Numbered from the stretch's first letter, positions 17,482 through 26,384 are shown. The stretch is 64,000 nt of DNA from Salinarchaeum sp. Harcht-Bsk1 (GCF_000403645.1 NC_021313.1:1507014-1571013); one strand, 5' to 3'. Made by a program: numbers and translations. The notes: generated from the letters alone by a model not told the origin.

Positions 17482-17982
17482 GTGAGCGATCCGCGCCCAC
17501 TCGTGGCAGCAATCGATTCCGCCTGCGACGCCTTCGAGTACGTCGGTACTGGCCCACCCGAGTTCGAGCGAGACGTTGCCCGGGACGAGGAGTGGCGAAC
17601 GCAGCTCACCAAGGCCTGTCGCTATCTCGCGAGTTGCCGGGCACTCCGAGCGAAGGACGGGTTCAACGGTGCGGTCGTCGAGCTCTGTTTCAGCGCCATC
17701 GAGCGCACGATCGAGGCGTACCTCTTGCGGCACACCGCTGACAGTCTCGCGTCGTATCGAGACCACGAGACGGTCTACGAGCGAGCCGCCGAGCATGGCG
17801 TCTTCGAGCGTGAGACTGCCGAGCGGCTAGCGCGCCTGTATCGAAGAAACCGAACCGAACACTACTATGGCGGGTTGGTTCCGACGCAAGCCAAGGAAGC
17901 GGCGATGTTCGAACTCGCCGGACAGGTCCACAGCTACGTGACTGGGCTGTTGGAGGACGAACCCGTGTGCCAGTGCCCCTGA
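17482..17982 (+). CDS. HEPN-domain putative RNase toxin (HepT-like)
   Basis: 166 residues from GTG 17482, helical throughout. It carries the HEPN active-site motif in its extended form R-x4-H-x-Y: R122, H127 and Y129 in RNRTEHYY. In HepT proteins Arg and His are needed for RNase activity, and the Tyr is the residue AMPylated by the MNT partner. The gene follows the MNT gene by 92 bases on the same strand. The cysteine-bearing C-terminal end (DEPVCQCP) is unusual. It could be a housekeeping HEPN, but motif and context favour a toxin. Confidence 0.78.
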   Translation: MSDPRPLVAAIDSACDAFEYVGTGPPEFERDVARDEEWRTQLTKACRYLASCRALRAKDGFNGAVVELCFSAIERTIEAYLLRHTADSLASYRDHETVYERAAEHGVFERETAERLARLYRRNRTEHYYGGLVPTQAKEAAMFELAGQVHSYVTGLLEDEPVCQCP

Positions 17983-18023
17983 AGTGCCCGACGTTGTAAT
18001 CGCCCGAGCTGCTCGAGCGAGCC

Positions 18024-19136
18024 TCAGTCGATCCGGTACTGCTCCAGCTTCCCCTCGTCCACGTCCACCCCCAGCCCCGGTCCGTCGGGCACCTCGATTT
18101 CCGCGTCGTCCACCTCGAACGGCTCCGCGATCACGTCGTCGGCCCAGGCGTAGTAGATGGTGTCCGGGGGCAGATTGATCGCTGGCGTGCTCGCGGTGAG
18201 GTGCAACACGGCCGCGGTCTTGACCCCGAGGTCGAACGCGTTGTGGTGGGCCAGCGAGATGCCGGCGTCGTCGGCCACCCCCGCGAGCCGCTTCGCGGCG
18301 CGGAACCCGCCCGCGGGGACGACGTCGATGACGGCGCAGTCGATTGCACCGGCGGCGCCGTGCTGGAAGAGGTTCCGGTCGAAGTAGGTGTCCTCGTTGA
18401 CGGCGATCGGGGTGCGCAGGCGGTTGCGCAGCGACTCGTAGGTCCCGACGCTGTCGATGCGAACGGGCTGTTCGAGGTACTGGCAGTAGACGCCGTTGTC
18501 CCCGAGGGCGGCGCCGACGCGGACGGCCTGGTCGGGCGTCCAGCCCTGGTTCGGGTCGAGCCGGAAGGAGAGTTCGCCGTCTGCCTCGTCGTCCATCGCG
18601 AGGATCCGGCGGACGTCCTCCGTCCAGTCCCGGCCGGCCTTCGTCTTCAGGACGGAGTAGCCCCCGTCGAGTGCGCGACGGGCGTGCTCGCGAGAGTCCT
18701 CCTCGTCGAGGATGCCGACGCAGTACGCGAACTCGACGCTGTCGCGGGTCTTGCCCCCGAGCAGTTCGTGGACCGGGACGCCACGAATCTTGCCCAGCGC
18801 GTCGTGCATCGCCATCTCGACGCCCCCGACGAACGGCCCGACGTCCAGGTACTCGTAGAAGAACTCGTCCGCGAACGCCTCGGCCTCCGCGACCGAGCGG
18901 CCGACGAGTTCCGGCGCGACGTCGTTCTCGATCACGCTCGCGGTGGTCTCGAGCGCGAGCGAGGAGCGCATCTCGCCCCAGCCAGTGACGCCCGAGTCCG
19001 TTTCGAGGCGAATCAACATCCGCTCCATCGTCTCGACCTGCCCGTGGTTCGTGACGTACGGCGCGAGGCCGTTCGGGTCGGACTCCGGGAGGACCTCCAT
19101 CGCGACCGGGATCGCCTCCACGTCGGTGACCTTCAT
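18024..19136 (-). CDS. Enolase-superfamily enzyme (mandelate racemase/muconate lactonising type)
   Basis: 370 residues from ATG 19136. The N-terminal capping domain (MKVTDVEAIPVAMEVLPESD) and a TIM barrel are complete. Visible active-site elements are K164-x-K166 (LKTKAG) and metal ligands D194 (RLDPNQ), E222 (LEQP) and E248 (VNEDT). His297-His298 (SLAHHNAFD) may supply the second base. The lysine expected on the sixth strand of typical muconate lactonising enzymes is not apparent (VIDVVPAGG), so the reaction is more likely a sugar-acid dehydration or racemisation of a carboxylate substrate. Substrate unknown. No neighbouring sugar-catabolic genes help. Confidence 0.82.
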   Translation of the reverse strand: MKVTDVEAIPVAMEVLPESDPNGLAPYVTNHGQVETMERMLIRLETDSGVTGWGEMRSSLALETTASVIENDVAPELVGRSVAEAEAFADEFFYEYLDVGPFVGGVEMAMHDALGKIRGVPVHELLGGKTRDSVEFAYCVGILDEEDSREHARRALDGGYSVLKTKAGRDWTEDVRRILAMDDEADGELSFRLDPNQGWTPDQAVRVGAALGDNGVYCQYLEQPVRIDSVGTYESLRNRLRTPIAVNEDTYFDRNLFQHGAAGAIDCAVIDVVPAGGFRAAKRLAGVADDAGISLAHHNAFDLGVKTAAVLHLTASTPAINLPPDTIYYAWADDVIAEPFEVDDAEIEVPDGPGLGVDVDEGKLEQYRID

Positions 19137-19426
19137 GCTGAAATTTCGTTCCCGAGCGCGGTTACGTCTTTCCTGCGCGGCAAACCGGTTCGGTCGAAAA
19201 TGACTCGTGGGCGAGTGAATGCTCGTATGGCTGCGTGTTCGCGAGAGCTGCAGACGGGATTGCCTGGAACCCTCCCAGCGGCGGGTTTCCGCTGAGCGGT
19301 GGCTGTGGAGTGACACTCGCTGGCGAACGATCGGGAAAATGGGAGACTCGTCGCCGCTGTCGCCCACTTTCACTTTCGCCTCGGTGCAGGGTCGGGTTAA
19401 GGTGCGGCCGGTCGGTGGAGTGACGT

Positions 19427-19603
19427 ATGCTCGAACACCTCGCGAGCGAGTGTTCGGCCCCCGACTGCGAGCGGACGCTCTCGGAGGACCGACGCATGCT
19501 CACGATGCAGACGCCCGACGGCGTCCGACGCGCCTACGAGTGCGAGTGCGGGGCGGTGACCGTCACGGTGCTCAGCGACGAGACGATTCGAGAGCAACAG
19601 TAA
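19427..19603 (+). CDS. 58-residue zinc-finger-like protein
   Basis: Short gene from ATG 19427 to TAA 19601-19603. It has four cysteines, C9 and C14 (CSAPDC) and C39 and C41 (CEC), suited to binding one zinc ion, and ends in a beta-like GAVTVTVLSDETIREQQ. Such tiny zinc-finger proteins are abundant in haloarchaea and mostly uncharacterised. GGGTTAAGG about 33 bases upstream is a plausible TATA element for a leaderless message, which supports it being real. Role unknown. Confidence 0.65.
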   Translation: MLEHLASECSAPDCERTLSEDRRMLTMQTPDGVRRAYECECGAVTVTVLSDETIREQQ

Positions 19604-19666
19604 CGCCCAGCGATCGCGGACCGACGATCGCGGCACTCTTCGGCTTCGGGCGGCCAGTATCGATCG

Positions 19667-20167
19667 ATGAGTGAGGACACCGACGCGCTGGCGAGCGACG
19701 CCGAGCAGGTCCGGTACGAGGAAGTGCTCCGTGCGACGGGCCACGAGCACGTCCAGGGGACCCACGCCTCGACGTTCGAGGTGACGACGGACGACTTCCT
19801 GACGCCCGCCGGGGACTGTATCGTCGGCATCGAGGCCGATCGCGCCCCGGCGTCATTCGACGACGCGTTCGTCGCAGCCTGCCAGGACCCCGACGCCACG
19901 ATCGTGACCGAGTTATCCGTCGCCGGTGACGAAGGCGAAGACAGCGCCGACGGACCGGCCACCCAGCGAATCGTCGCCCGCGGGGACCCCGACCTCTCCT
20001 TCGAGAACGACCGGAGCGCAGTCTGGCGGACGAGCGAGTACGTCGACGACCGGACGGTCGCGGTCGAGGCCGATCACGCCGCTGCCGACCTCGATCGCGA
20101 CCTCGTCACCGCTCTCGCGGCTGGAGCGGAACTCGAGGTGACGATCGTGGTCGAAGCGCCAGCGTAG
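19667..20167 (+). CDS. DUF371 family protein
   Basis: 166 residues from ATG 19667. The conserved DUF371 core reads HEHVQGTHASTFEVTTDDFL, then TPAGDCIVGIEADRAPASFD. The family is small, nearly confined to archaea and of unknown biochemical function. The middle contains an acidic insertion (GDEGEDSADGPA) typical of halophilic proteins. It begins 63 bases after the zinc-finger gene on the same strand and may be cotranscribed with it. Confidence 0.8.
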   Translation: MSEDTDALASDAEQVRYEEVLRATGHEHVQGTHASTFEVTTDDFLTPAGDCIVGIEADRAPASFDDAFVAACQDPDATIVTELSVAGDEGEDSADGPATQRIVARGDPDLSFENDRSAVWRTSEYVDDRTVAVEADHAAADLDRDLVTALAAGAELEVTIVVEAPA

Positions 20168-20340
20168 GAACCTGCTACCGCGGTTTCACGACCTGGGAGT
20201 TCGCCACGGCTCCCGCCGATATCGGGGTGACACCGCCGATCCGCCGTCGGATCGGCCCGCCACCCGCTGGCGATTCTGCTCGAAAACTGTCCCATACCTT
20301 TACCATCTTGCTTGCGGTGTGTTCACACGAGGGATCCATT

Positions 20341-21972
20341 ATGGCGAACGACGGCGTCTTCGGCGGCTGGTATCGCACACACCTGGGCGAGCCACTGGAA
20401 CCGGACCACGTGAACGGGTACTGGGCGTTCCTCTTCGGGGCGTTCCTGGCCCTGGTCGGCCTGGTACTGTTCCTCGTAGCAGCCGGCTACGAACGGGGGT
20501 CGGACAACTTCTGGCTGTTCCGCAGGGTCGCGTTCACGCTGGCGCTCGTCGCCGGGCCGATCGTCGTCCTCTCGATCGTCTATTTGCTGCCCCTGCAGGC
20601 CAGGGCGGCCTGGCTGGCGACGCTCGGACTCTTGCTCTGCGTCGGCGCCGCGATCGCTTTCAACGTCTACTACCCCGACGACTGGAACTGGGCCGGCGAC
20701 ATGAGCCCGGTCATCATGGGCGGCTACGGCGCGGGCATCGCCCTCCAGATCCTGACCATCTTCCTCTACCCACTGGTGTCCTCGGGGACGGCACAGCCCG
20801 ACGTGCTGCCGGCGAGCGAGGCCGACGACGGTGCGGAGGCTGCCGCGGCAGCCAGCGCCGCCGACACGAGCAAGGCGACCTTCCAGCTGTACGAGGACCG
20901 CGCGAGCGAGCATCGCTGGCGACTCGTTCACGACAACGGGAACGTCATCGCCGACTCCGGCGAGGGCTACGCTTCCCGGCAGAAGGCTCGCCAGGGCATG
21001 AGCAGCGTGAAGCAGAACGCCCCCGGTGCCGAGGAGGAGATCCTCGAGCGGGTGCCCGAGGACGCGCCAGCCGAGGCGACTGCGAGCGAACCGGCGATGG
21101 TCGCAGAGGACGGCGGCGAGGACGCTGCCAGTCCGACCGCGGCGACCGACGACGCGGGCGACGACGATGCCGATGACGACGGCACTGCCTTCGAGTTCGG
21201 GCCCACCGACGACGCAGCGTCAGACGACACGGCGACTGACGAAGCAGCGGTGAACGACGAGGCGACGGACGACGCCAGCGCCGACGCGACGTTCGAAGTC
21301 TACGAGGACAACGTCGGCGAGTACCGCTGGCGACTCCGTCACAGCAACGGGAACGTCATCGCCGACCCGGGCGAGGGGTACTCACGTCGCAGCGCCGTGA
21401 ACGAGGCCGTCGAGCGCATCAAGCGCGTCGCCAGCGAGGCCGACACGCTGGAGTACGAGCCCGCGGCCTTCGAACTGTACGCCGACGCGGCCGACGAGTG
21501 GCGCTGGCGACTCCGCCACCGCAACGGCCGCATCCTCGCGGATTCCGGTGAAGGCTACGCCTCCCGACGGAACGCCAAGGACGGCGTCGAGAGCGTTCGG
21601 AAGCACGTCGCCGACCCCGAGAACGTCGAGGTCTACGAGGACAACGCGGGCGACTACCGGTGGCGACTCACCGCGAGCAACGGCGAGTTGATCGCCGACA
21701 GCGGCCAGGGCTACAGCCGCGAGTCCCGCGCCCAGGACGCCGTGGAGCGGGTCTCCGAGTACGCGCCGGAAGCGGACACCCTCGACTACGAACCCGCCGC
21801 GTACGAGGTCTTCCAGGACAACGCCGAGGAGTGGCGCTGGCGGCTCCGCCACCGCAACGGCCAGATCCTCGCGGACTCCGGCGAGGGGTACGCCTCCAAG
21901 CAGAAGGCCCGACAGGGGATGCACAGCGTGATGAACAACGCACCAGCCGCCGAGATCGAGGAGCTCGAATAG
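20341..21972 (+). CDS. Membrane protein with five tandem DUF1508 repeats
   Basis: 543 residues from ATG 20341 (MANDGVFGGWYRTHLGE). Residues 25-155 contain four membrane helices, a haloarchaeal membrane domain (annotated elsewhere, I believe, as DUF7139). The remaining 380 residues hold five copies of the DUF1508/HVO_2922-type unit, with the pattern YEDN...YRWRLRHxNG, IADSGEGY and an alternating helix. An acidic linker separates copies one and two. DUF1508 units occur singly or doubled in bacteria (YegP) and haloarchaea, where their role is unsettled. Fusing five to a membrane anchor suggests a display scaffold on one side of the membrane. TATA-like ACCTTTACC lies about 40 bases upstream. Confidence 0.8.
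   Translation: MANDGVFGGWYRTHLGEPLEPDHVNGYWAFLFGAFLALVGLVLFLVAAGYERGSDNFWLFRRVAFTLALVAGPIVVLSIVYLLPLQARAAWLATLGLLLCVGAAIAFNVYYPDDWNWAGDMSPVIMGGYGAGIALQILTIFLYPLVSSGTAQPDVLPASEADDGAEAAAAASAADTSKATFQLYEDRASEHRWRLVHDNGNVIADSGEGYASRQKARQGMSSVKQNAPGAEEEILERVPEDAPAEATASEPAMVAEDGGEDAASPTAATDDAGDDDADDDGTAFEFGPTDDAASDDTATDEAAVNDEATDDASADATFEVYEDNVGEYRWRLRHSNGNVIADPGEGYSRRSAVNEAVERIKRVASEADTLEYEPAAFELYADAADEWRWRLRHRNGRILADSGEGYASRRNAKDGVESVRKHVADPENVEVYEDNAGDYRWRLTASNGELIADSGQGYSRESRAQDAVERVSEYAPEADTLDYEPAAYEVFQDNAEEWRWRLRHRNGQILADSGEGYASKQKARQGMHSVMNNAPAAEIEELE
20873..21969 (+). repeat. Five intragenic DUF1508-type repeats
   Basis: Units lie near 20873-21045, 21283-21450, 21463-21627, 21628-21780 and 21790-21969. 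Units 1 and 5 are close to each other in their ends (GEGYASRQKARQGMSSV against GEGYASKQKARQGMHSV), and units 2 and 4 share the GYSR ending followed by AVERI or AVERV. This pairing suggests that duplication proceeded in blocks, not one unit at a time. Confidence 0.8.
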
Positions 21973-22023
21973 TCGCCTCAGACGCCGCCGAGGCGCCGCC
22001 TCACCGCTGCTGAACGGTTCTCC

Positions 22024-22695
22024 CTACGATCGCCCTGGAACCACGTCCGAGCGGTCGATGATGACGCCGTCGACGCCCAGCCACGCGAGCCCTCCTGCGA
22101 CCGGCCGCCGCTGGACCGTCCAGACGAACACGTCGAGGTCGAGGTCCCTAGCCGCGCGGCGCACGGTCGGCAGCGCCGCCAGCCGGGCCCGCACCATCAC
22201 CGCCGAGCAGTCGAGTTCGACGGCGGTCGCGATCGGTCGATCCCGGAGGTCGCCGGCGATCGTCGCCAGTTCGGCGCTCGAATCGGCCGCACGAAGCTCC
22301 CGCAGGGCCGCTTCGTCGAAGGACGCGACCAGGACCCGCCCGTCGCGGTCGGACAGCGCGTCGAGCACCGGCTCCGCGAGCCCGCGCTCCTTGAGCTCGA
22401 CGAGCAACGGCGTCTCCGTCGGAATCGCTGCGACCGCCTCGGCGAGCGTCGGGACGCCATCGCCGGAGCCGAGGACGTCCATCGCGGCGAGCGCGTCGGC
22501 GTCGTACTCCGCGACCGGTCCGCTCGAATCGGTGACGCGATCGACCGTTTCGTCGTGGATCACCACCGGCTCGCCGGAGGCACACCGGCGGACGTCGAAC
22601 TCCACGGCGTCGGCGATGGCGGCGCCGCGCTGGAGGGCGGGAATCGTGTTCTCCGCGCGCTCGTCGGCGAACCCGCGGTGGGCGATCAACTGCAC
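22024..22695 (-). CDS. Glycerophosphodiester phosphodiesterase (GDPD family)
   Basis: 223 residues from GTG 22695. The GDPD TIM-barrel signature is complete: AHRG with H6 and R7, E32-F-D34 as metal ligands, IHDETVDR with the catalytic H47, and LVELKER with the third acidic ligand. It hydrolyses glycerophosphodiesters to glycerol phosphate (in archaea sn-glycerol-1-phosphate-type lipids may be the source) and an alcohol. No signal peptide, so cytoplasmic. Somewhat shorter than average but with no missing motif. Its start is 78 bases from the end of the AAA+ gene transcribed in the same direction, so the two may form an operon. Confidence 0.85.
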   Translation of the reverse strand: MQLIAHRGFADERAENTIPALQRGAAIADAVEFDVRRCASGEPVVIHDETVDRVTDSSGPVAEYDADALAAMDVLGSGDGVPTLAEAVAAIPTETPLLVELKERGLAEPVLDALSDRDGRVLVASFDEAALRELRAADSSAELATIAGDLRDRPIATAVELDCSAVMVRARLAALPTVRRAARDLDLDVFVWTVQRRPVAGGLAWLGVDGVIIDRSDVVPGRS

Positions 22696-22773
22696 GAAAT
22701 CGAATCGTGCGGGCGGGGAGAAAGTGGTTCTGGAGACGCGTCGTCCAACGGCGCGGCGACCGAACGGGCTCGC

Positions 22774-24225
22774 TCAGTCGTCTGCGTGGTCGTGGTCGGC
22801 GTGATCGTGGTCGTGCTCGTGGCCACCGTCGGACCCGTGGTCCGACGAGGCTCGGCTCGAGTCCCTCGCCTCACCACCGTCAGCAGCGGCGTCTTCTTCC
22901 TCGTCGCCGCCGCTGATGTCACCACCAGCCACGAGCGCGTCGTGGTCGCCCTCGATCATGTCCATGTTCTTCAGGTTGTCCCGCTCCTCGAAGTCCTGGA
23001 TCGCCGCGAGCAGGTCGTCCTGGTTGAGTTCCGTGCGACCTTCCGTCAGCGCGGAGAGGACGGCCTCGCGCATGACGAGGCGGAGGTCACTGCCCGTGAG
23101 CCCCTCGGTCTCCCCGGCAAGCGCACCAGGGTCGAAGTCGTCGATCACCATCTCCCGGGTGATGATCTCGAAAATGTCCGCACGCATCCCCGAGTCGGGC
23201 TTCGGGAAGTTGACGATCTCGTCGAAGCGGCGCCAGGCCGCGGCATCGAGGTCGTCGGGGTGGTTCGTCGCGCCGATGAGCAGGACGTCGTCGCGAACGA
23301 GGCTGATCTCGTCGATGGATTTCAGGAGGGTGTTGACCGCGCGCTTGATCGCGGCGTGCTCGTCGGAGGAGCGCGTCTTCGCGACGAAGTCGAACTCGTC
23401 GATGAAGAGGATACACGGGGAGAGGCGCTTGGCGACCTCGAAGACCTTCTCGACGTTCTTGGCGGTCTCGCCGAGGTACTGGCTCGTGATCATCGAGAGT
23501 TTGACCTCGACGAACGGCAGGTCGAGTTCGTGGGCGAGCCCCCGCGCAGTGGAGGTCTTGCCGGTCCCGGGCGGACCGACGAACAGCAGTTTCCCGATCT
23601 CGCGCAGGCCGATCCGGGCGAGGTAGTCGCGGTGCTCGATCGCGGTGACGATCTTGTCGATCTCGCCCTCCTGGTCGGGCGTGAGCACGAGGTCGTCGAG
23701 CGTCGTCTCGATCTCCTCGGGCGCCCGGATGTCGACGAGGTCGAGCATCTCCTGGTCGTCCTCGTCGTCGGCGCCGAAGTACTCCTCCAGCAGCGAGTCG
23801 ATCCAGACGCGGTCGGCCTGGATCGGCCGGTTCGCCTCGAGTGCGACCTCGTAGTCGACCGCATCAGGCGCGTCTTCGTGGCCCTCGAAGTACGCCGCGA
23901 GCGTCGGGTTCGAGTTGAGCCGATCCACGTCGGCCCGCTCGATGAACCACTCCTCGGCGAGGTCACGGTCGGTGAAGGAGATCGAGCCCGAGAAGTCGTC
24001 GCGATCGGTGAACATCAGCCCCTGGACGGCCTCCCAGGGACGGTCGAGCCCGGTCGCGGCGCGCGCGGTCTCGTTCGTGGTCGCGAGCGGTCGCTCGATG
24101 GTTCCATCGCTCCAGAAGACGCTCCGGTAGCGCGGTGGCAGATCGTTCTCGTCGAGGTCCCGGTCGTCGCCGTACACCTTCGCCGTGAGGAGGAACTCGA
24201 CGACGTCCAGCTCCGGATTGCTCAT
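22774..24225 (-). CDS. AAA+ ATPase with histidine-rich C-terminal tail
   Basis: 483 residues from ATG 24225. An N-terminal domain of about 165 residues precedes one classical AAA module: Walker A GPPGTGKT at 217-224, Walker B ILFIDEFD at 272-279, sensor-1 GATN with N321, and WRRFDE as the likely arginine-finger region. The last 60 residues are acidic and then His/Asp-rich, ending in a run of HEHDHDHADHDHADD type that could bind metal. The family resembles proteasome-regulatory/FtsH/Cdc48-type unfoldases, but the N-terminal domain is specific to haloarchaea. An AT-richer stretch about 30 bases upstream (near 24255) may be the promoter. Confidence 0.85.
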   Translation of the reverse strand: MSNPELDVVEFLLTAKVYGDDRDLDENDLPPRYRSVFWSDGTIERPLATTNETARAATGLDRPWEAVQGLMFTDRDDFSGSISFTDRDLAEEWFIERADVDRLNSNPTLAAYFEGHEDAPDAVDYEVALEANRPIQADRVWIDSLLEEYFGADDEDDQEMLDLVDIRAPEEIETTLDDLVLTPDQEGEIDKIVTAIEHRDYLARIGLREIGKLLFVGPPGTGKTSTARGLAHELDLPFVEVKLSMITSQYLGETAKNVEKVFEVAKRLSPCILFIDEFDFVAKTRSSDEHAAIKRAVNTLLKSIDEISLVRDDVLLIGATNHPDDLDAAAWRRFDEIVNFPKPDSGMRADIFEIITREMVIDDFDPGALAGETEGLTGSDLRLVMREAVLSALTEGRTELNQDDLLAAIQDFEERDNLKNMDMIEGDHDALVAGGDISGGDEEEDAAADGGEARDSSRASSDHGSDGGHEHDHDHADHDHADD

Positions 24226-24397
24226 TCCCCGCTACGTTGGGAACCCCGGGCGAAAAGGGCGTCGAAGTCCGACCCCGCCTGCGAGCCGGTCCCACGGGCT
24301 CTCAGGGGGACGTCGGGCACCGGGCAGGTGGATACATTCGGGGACTGCGGCCGCCAGTGGTTGGGACCTTCGATCGGTCGGACTTCCCGGTCGGGGC

Positions 24398-24754
24398 CTA
24401 TGAGTGGCCGTCGAACAACTGCTGGCCGTACCTGTCGATCACGAACGCACCGAAGAGGAGGCCGATCCCGATCACCACCGTCACCACCGTCGAGCGGAGC
24501 AGCGTCGCCCCGACCGGATCGAACTGCCGATCGAGGATCGGGAGGATCGCTGCGATCACGAGTCCGGTCGCCAGTCCACGTGGCAGCCCCCGCTGGTGTT
24601 CGAACGCGTAGACCGCGAGGCCCGCCCCGATGACGACCAGGGCAGCGATCTCCGCGAGCAGGAGGGCTGCGAGGAGGACGAGCGTGAACGCGCCTGCGAT
24701 CAGTCCGGCACCGACCCGCTGGAGGACGACAGTGGCGTCCGGCGTCGGTCCCAT
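24398..24754 (-). CDS. Small four-helix membrane protein
   Basis: 118 residues from ATG 24754 (MGPTPDATVVLQRVGAG). Two long hydrophobic stretches form probably four helices: LIAGAFTLVLLAALLLAEIA, LVVIGAGLAVYAFEH, LATGLVIAAILPILD and LLRSTVVTVVIGIGLLFGAF. The frame is open far upstream, and RTFPLDDAPRSKELHRIGAL just before the ATG also looks protein-like, but no ATG or GTG is available there, so the start is uncertain. No family recognised. It is divergent from the protease gene across a shared promoter region. Confidence 0.6.
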   Translation of the reverse strand: MGPTPDATVVLQRVGAGLIAGAFTLVLLAALLLAEIAALVVIGAGLAVYAFEHQRGLPRGLATGLVIAAILPILDRQFDPVGATLLRSTVVTVVIGIGLLFGAFVIDRYGQQLFDGHS

Positions 24755-24871
24755 GTGGTGGAGCAGGGCGCCGATCCGGTGTAGCTCTTTGGACCGCGGT
24801 GCGTCGTCCAGCGGGAACGTGCGACGGAGGAACGGCCCGGACCGGCCGGCCCGATCGCCCGATCTACCAGG

Positions 24872-24887
24872 ATTTCGTATAGCGATA
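24872..24887 (+). promoter_or_regulatory. Copy 1 of the ATTTNNTATAGCG motif
   Basis: Reads ATTTCGTATAGCGATA and is followed by AAGTAATATATGCGG, which could be a TATA box. It lies between the divergent genes starting at 24754 (minus) and 25085 (plus). Related copies occur at 26243, 31606 and 32646. Confidence 0.45.
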
Positions 24888-25084
24888 AGTAATATATGCG
24901 GCTCCAGCGTGGAACCGTTCCCGACACAGTTTCGGATCCAGCGACGCTCTCCGGGTGGATGCGGCGAAATGGCACGAACAGCGGCCCCGGGTCCGGTCAC
25001 GGCCGGTCGGCGGCGGACCCCGACCGCGATACTGCCGCAGCAGTGGTCCATGCGCTTAACCCCGACCGCGCCAAACCGACGTGC

Positions 25085-26170
25085 GTGTCCGACGGATACT
25101 CGCGCCGGCAGGTGCTGACCACGCTCGGAACCGGCACGCTCGCCGCGGTCGCTGGCTGTAGCCAGACGTTCGAGGAGGCGAGCGACGACGAGCCAGTTGG
25201 CCTCACGCGCGCGGCTGGACTCCCGTCCCAGGAAGCCCAGGGGACGGAGTACACCGAGGTCTACCAGGAGGCGATCGACTCGGTCGCACTGTTGCAGGTG
25301 TACGGCGGGCAGGCCGGCCAGGGCTCGGCGTTCGTCTTCGACGGCGACTATCTCGTGACGAACCACCACGTCGTCGAGGGTGCCGACACGATCGACGTCC
25401 AGTACGCCGACAACGACTGGACCGGTGCGGAGGTCGTCGCGACCGACGCCCACACAGATCTCGGCGTGATCGAGGTCGACGAGCGCCCGGCGTACGCCAC
25501 CGAGCTCCCGCTCGCGGAGGAACGGCCCGTCGTCGGCCAGGAAGTGATGGCGCTCGGGAACCCACTCGGGTTCGACTCCTCGATCTCCGTCGGGATCGTC
25601 AGCGGCCGGAACCGGACGCTCTCCGCGCCGACCGGCTTCTCGATCCCTAACGCCGTCCAGACGACGGCCTCCGTGAACCCGGGCAATAGCGGCGGCCCGC
25701 TCGTCGACATGGACGCGAACGTGGTCGCAGTGATCAACTCCGGCGGCGGAGACAACGTCGGCTTCGGCATCTCCGCGGCGGTCACCCGCTGGATCGTCCC
25801 CACCCTCATCGAGGAGGGCGACGTCGCCCACACCTACGTCGGGATCCGGACCTACCCGGTCGATCGGCGCGTCGCGGAGGCAAACGACCTCGACGAGGTC
25901 CGGGGCGTCATGGTTTCGGAGGTCGTTGGCGGCGGGCCCGCCGACGGGACCCTCCAGGGCGTCGAGGAGTGGGAGACGCGGAACGCACGGCGGATCCCGA
26001 TCGGCGGCGACGTCATCGTCGCTATCGACGGGACCCGACTCCCCACGCGCCACGACCTCTCGACGTATCTCGCGCTGGAGACCGCGCCGGGCGATACCGT
26101 CGAGATCACCGTGCTCCGGGACGGCGAGGAGCGAACAGTGGAGATGACGTTCGGACAGCGCCCGGAGTAG
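25085..26170 (+). CDS. HtrA/DegP-like serine protease with Tat lipoprotein leader
   Basis: 361 residues from GTG 25085. The leader has SRRQVL (twin-arginine motif) and a lipobox AVAGC with C25, so it is exported folded and lipid-anchored outside. The trypsin-like catalytic triad is complete: H95 (TNHHVV), D125 (AHTDLGV) and S202 (PGNSGGP). A PDZ domain occupies about the last 100 residues (YVGIRTYPVDRRVAEANDLD onward, with GDVIVAIDGTRLPTRHDLST). It probably degrades or refolds damaged envelope proteins. The frame is open back to 24896, but the Tat leader fixes the start. GCTTAACCC lies 33 bases before the GTG. Confidence 0.9.
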   Translation: MSDGYSRRQVLTTLGTGTLAAVAGCSQTFEEASDDEPVGLTRAAGLPSQEAQGTEYTEVYQEAIDSVALLQVYGGQAGQGSAFVFDGDYLVTNHHVVEGADTIDVQYADNDWTGAEVVATDAHTDLGVIEVDERPAYATELPLAEERPVVGQEVMALGNPLGFDSSISVGIVSGRNRTLSAPTGFSIPNAVQTTASVNPGNSGGPLVDMDANVVAVINSGGGDNVGFGISAAVTRWIVPTLIEEGDVAHTYVGIRTYPVDRRVAEANDLDEVRGVMVSEVVGGGPADGTLQGVEEWETRNARRIPIGGDVIVAIDGTRLPTRHDLSTYLALETAPGDTVEITVLRDGEERTVEMTFGQRPE

Positions 26171-26242
26171 CATCCGCTGTCGACGGTTCGAGATCGTTCG
26201 CTGCCCCTGGAGCGACCGCGCCACGTTCGGCGGCAATACACC

Positions 26243-26261
26243 GTATATCGCGATACTAAAT
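26243..26261 (-). promoter_or_regulatory. Copy 2 of the ATTTNNTATAGCG motif, palindromic variant
   Basis: The minus strand reads ATTTAGTATCGCGATATAC. It contains the perfect 10-base palindrome TATCGCGATA, as expected of a binding site for a dimeric regulator. It lies about 260 bases before the surface-protein gene. Confidence 0.4.
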
Positions 26262-26384
26262 CAACAACGCGGTCGATCCCTCCAGATCCAGATCGTCGGC
26301 AGTGATTCCGTCCGCGGATTTCGATTCGAAGACATCACGCCCTGAAGCGGCAGAGAACGGAAGATTTCGTCCAGAAATGGCAAC

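Noticed and set aside
24896-25084. N-terminal extension of the protease to 24896
   Set aside because: It would bury the twin-arginine and lipobox leader 63 residues inside the protein. GTG 25085 places the leader at the true N terminus with a promoter box 33 bases before it.
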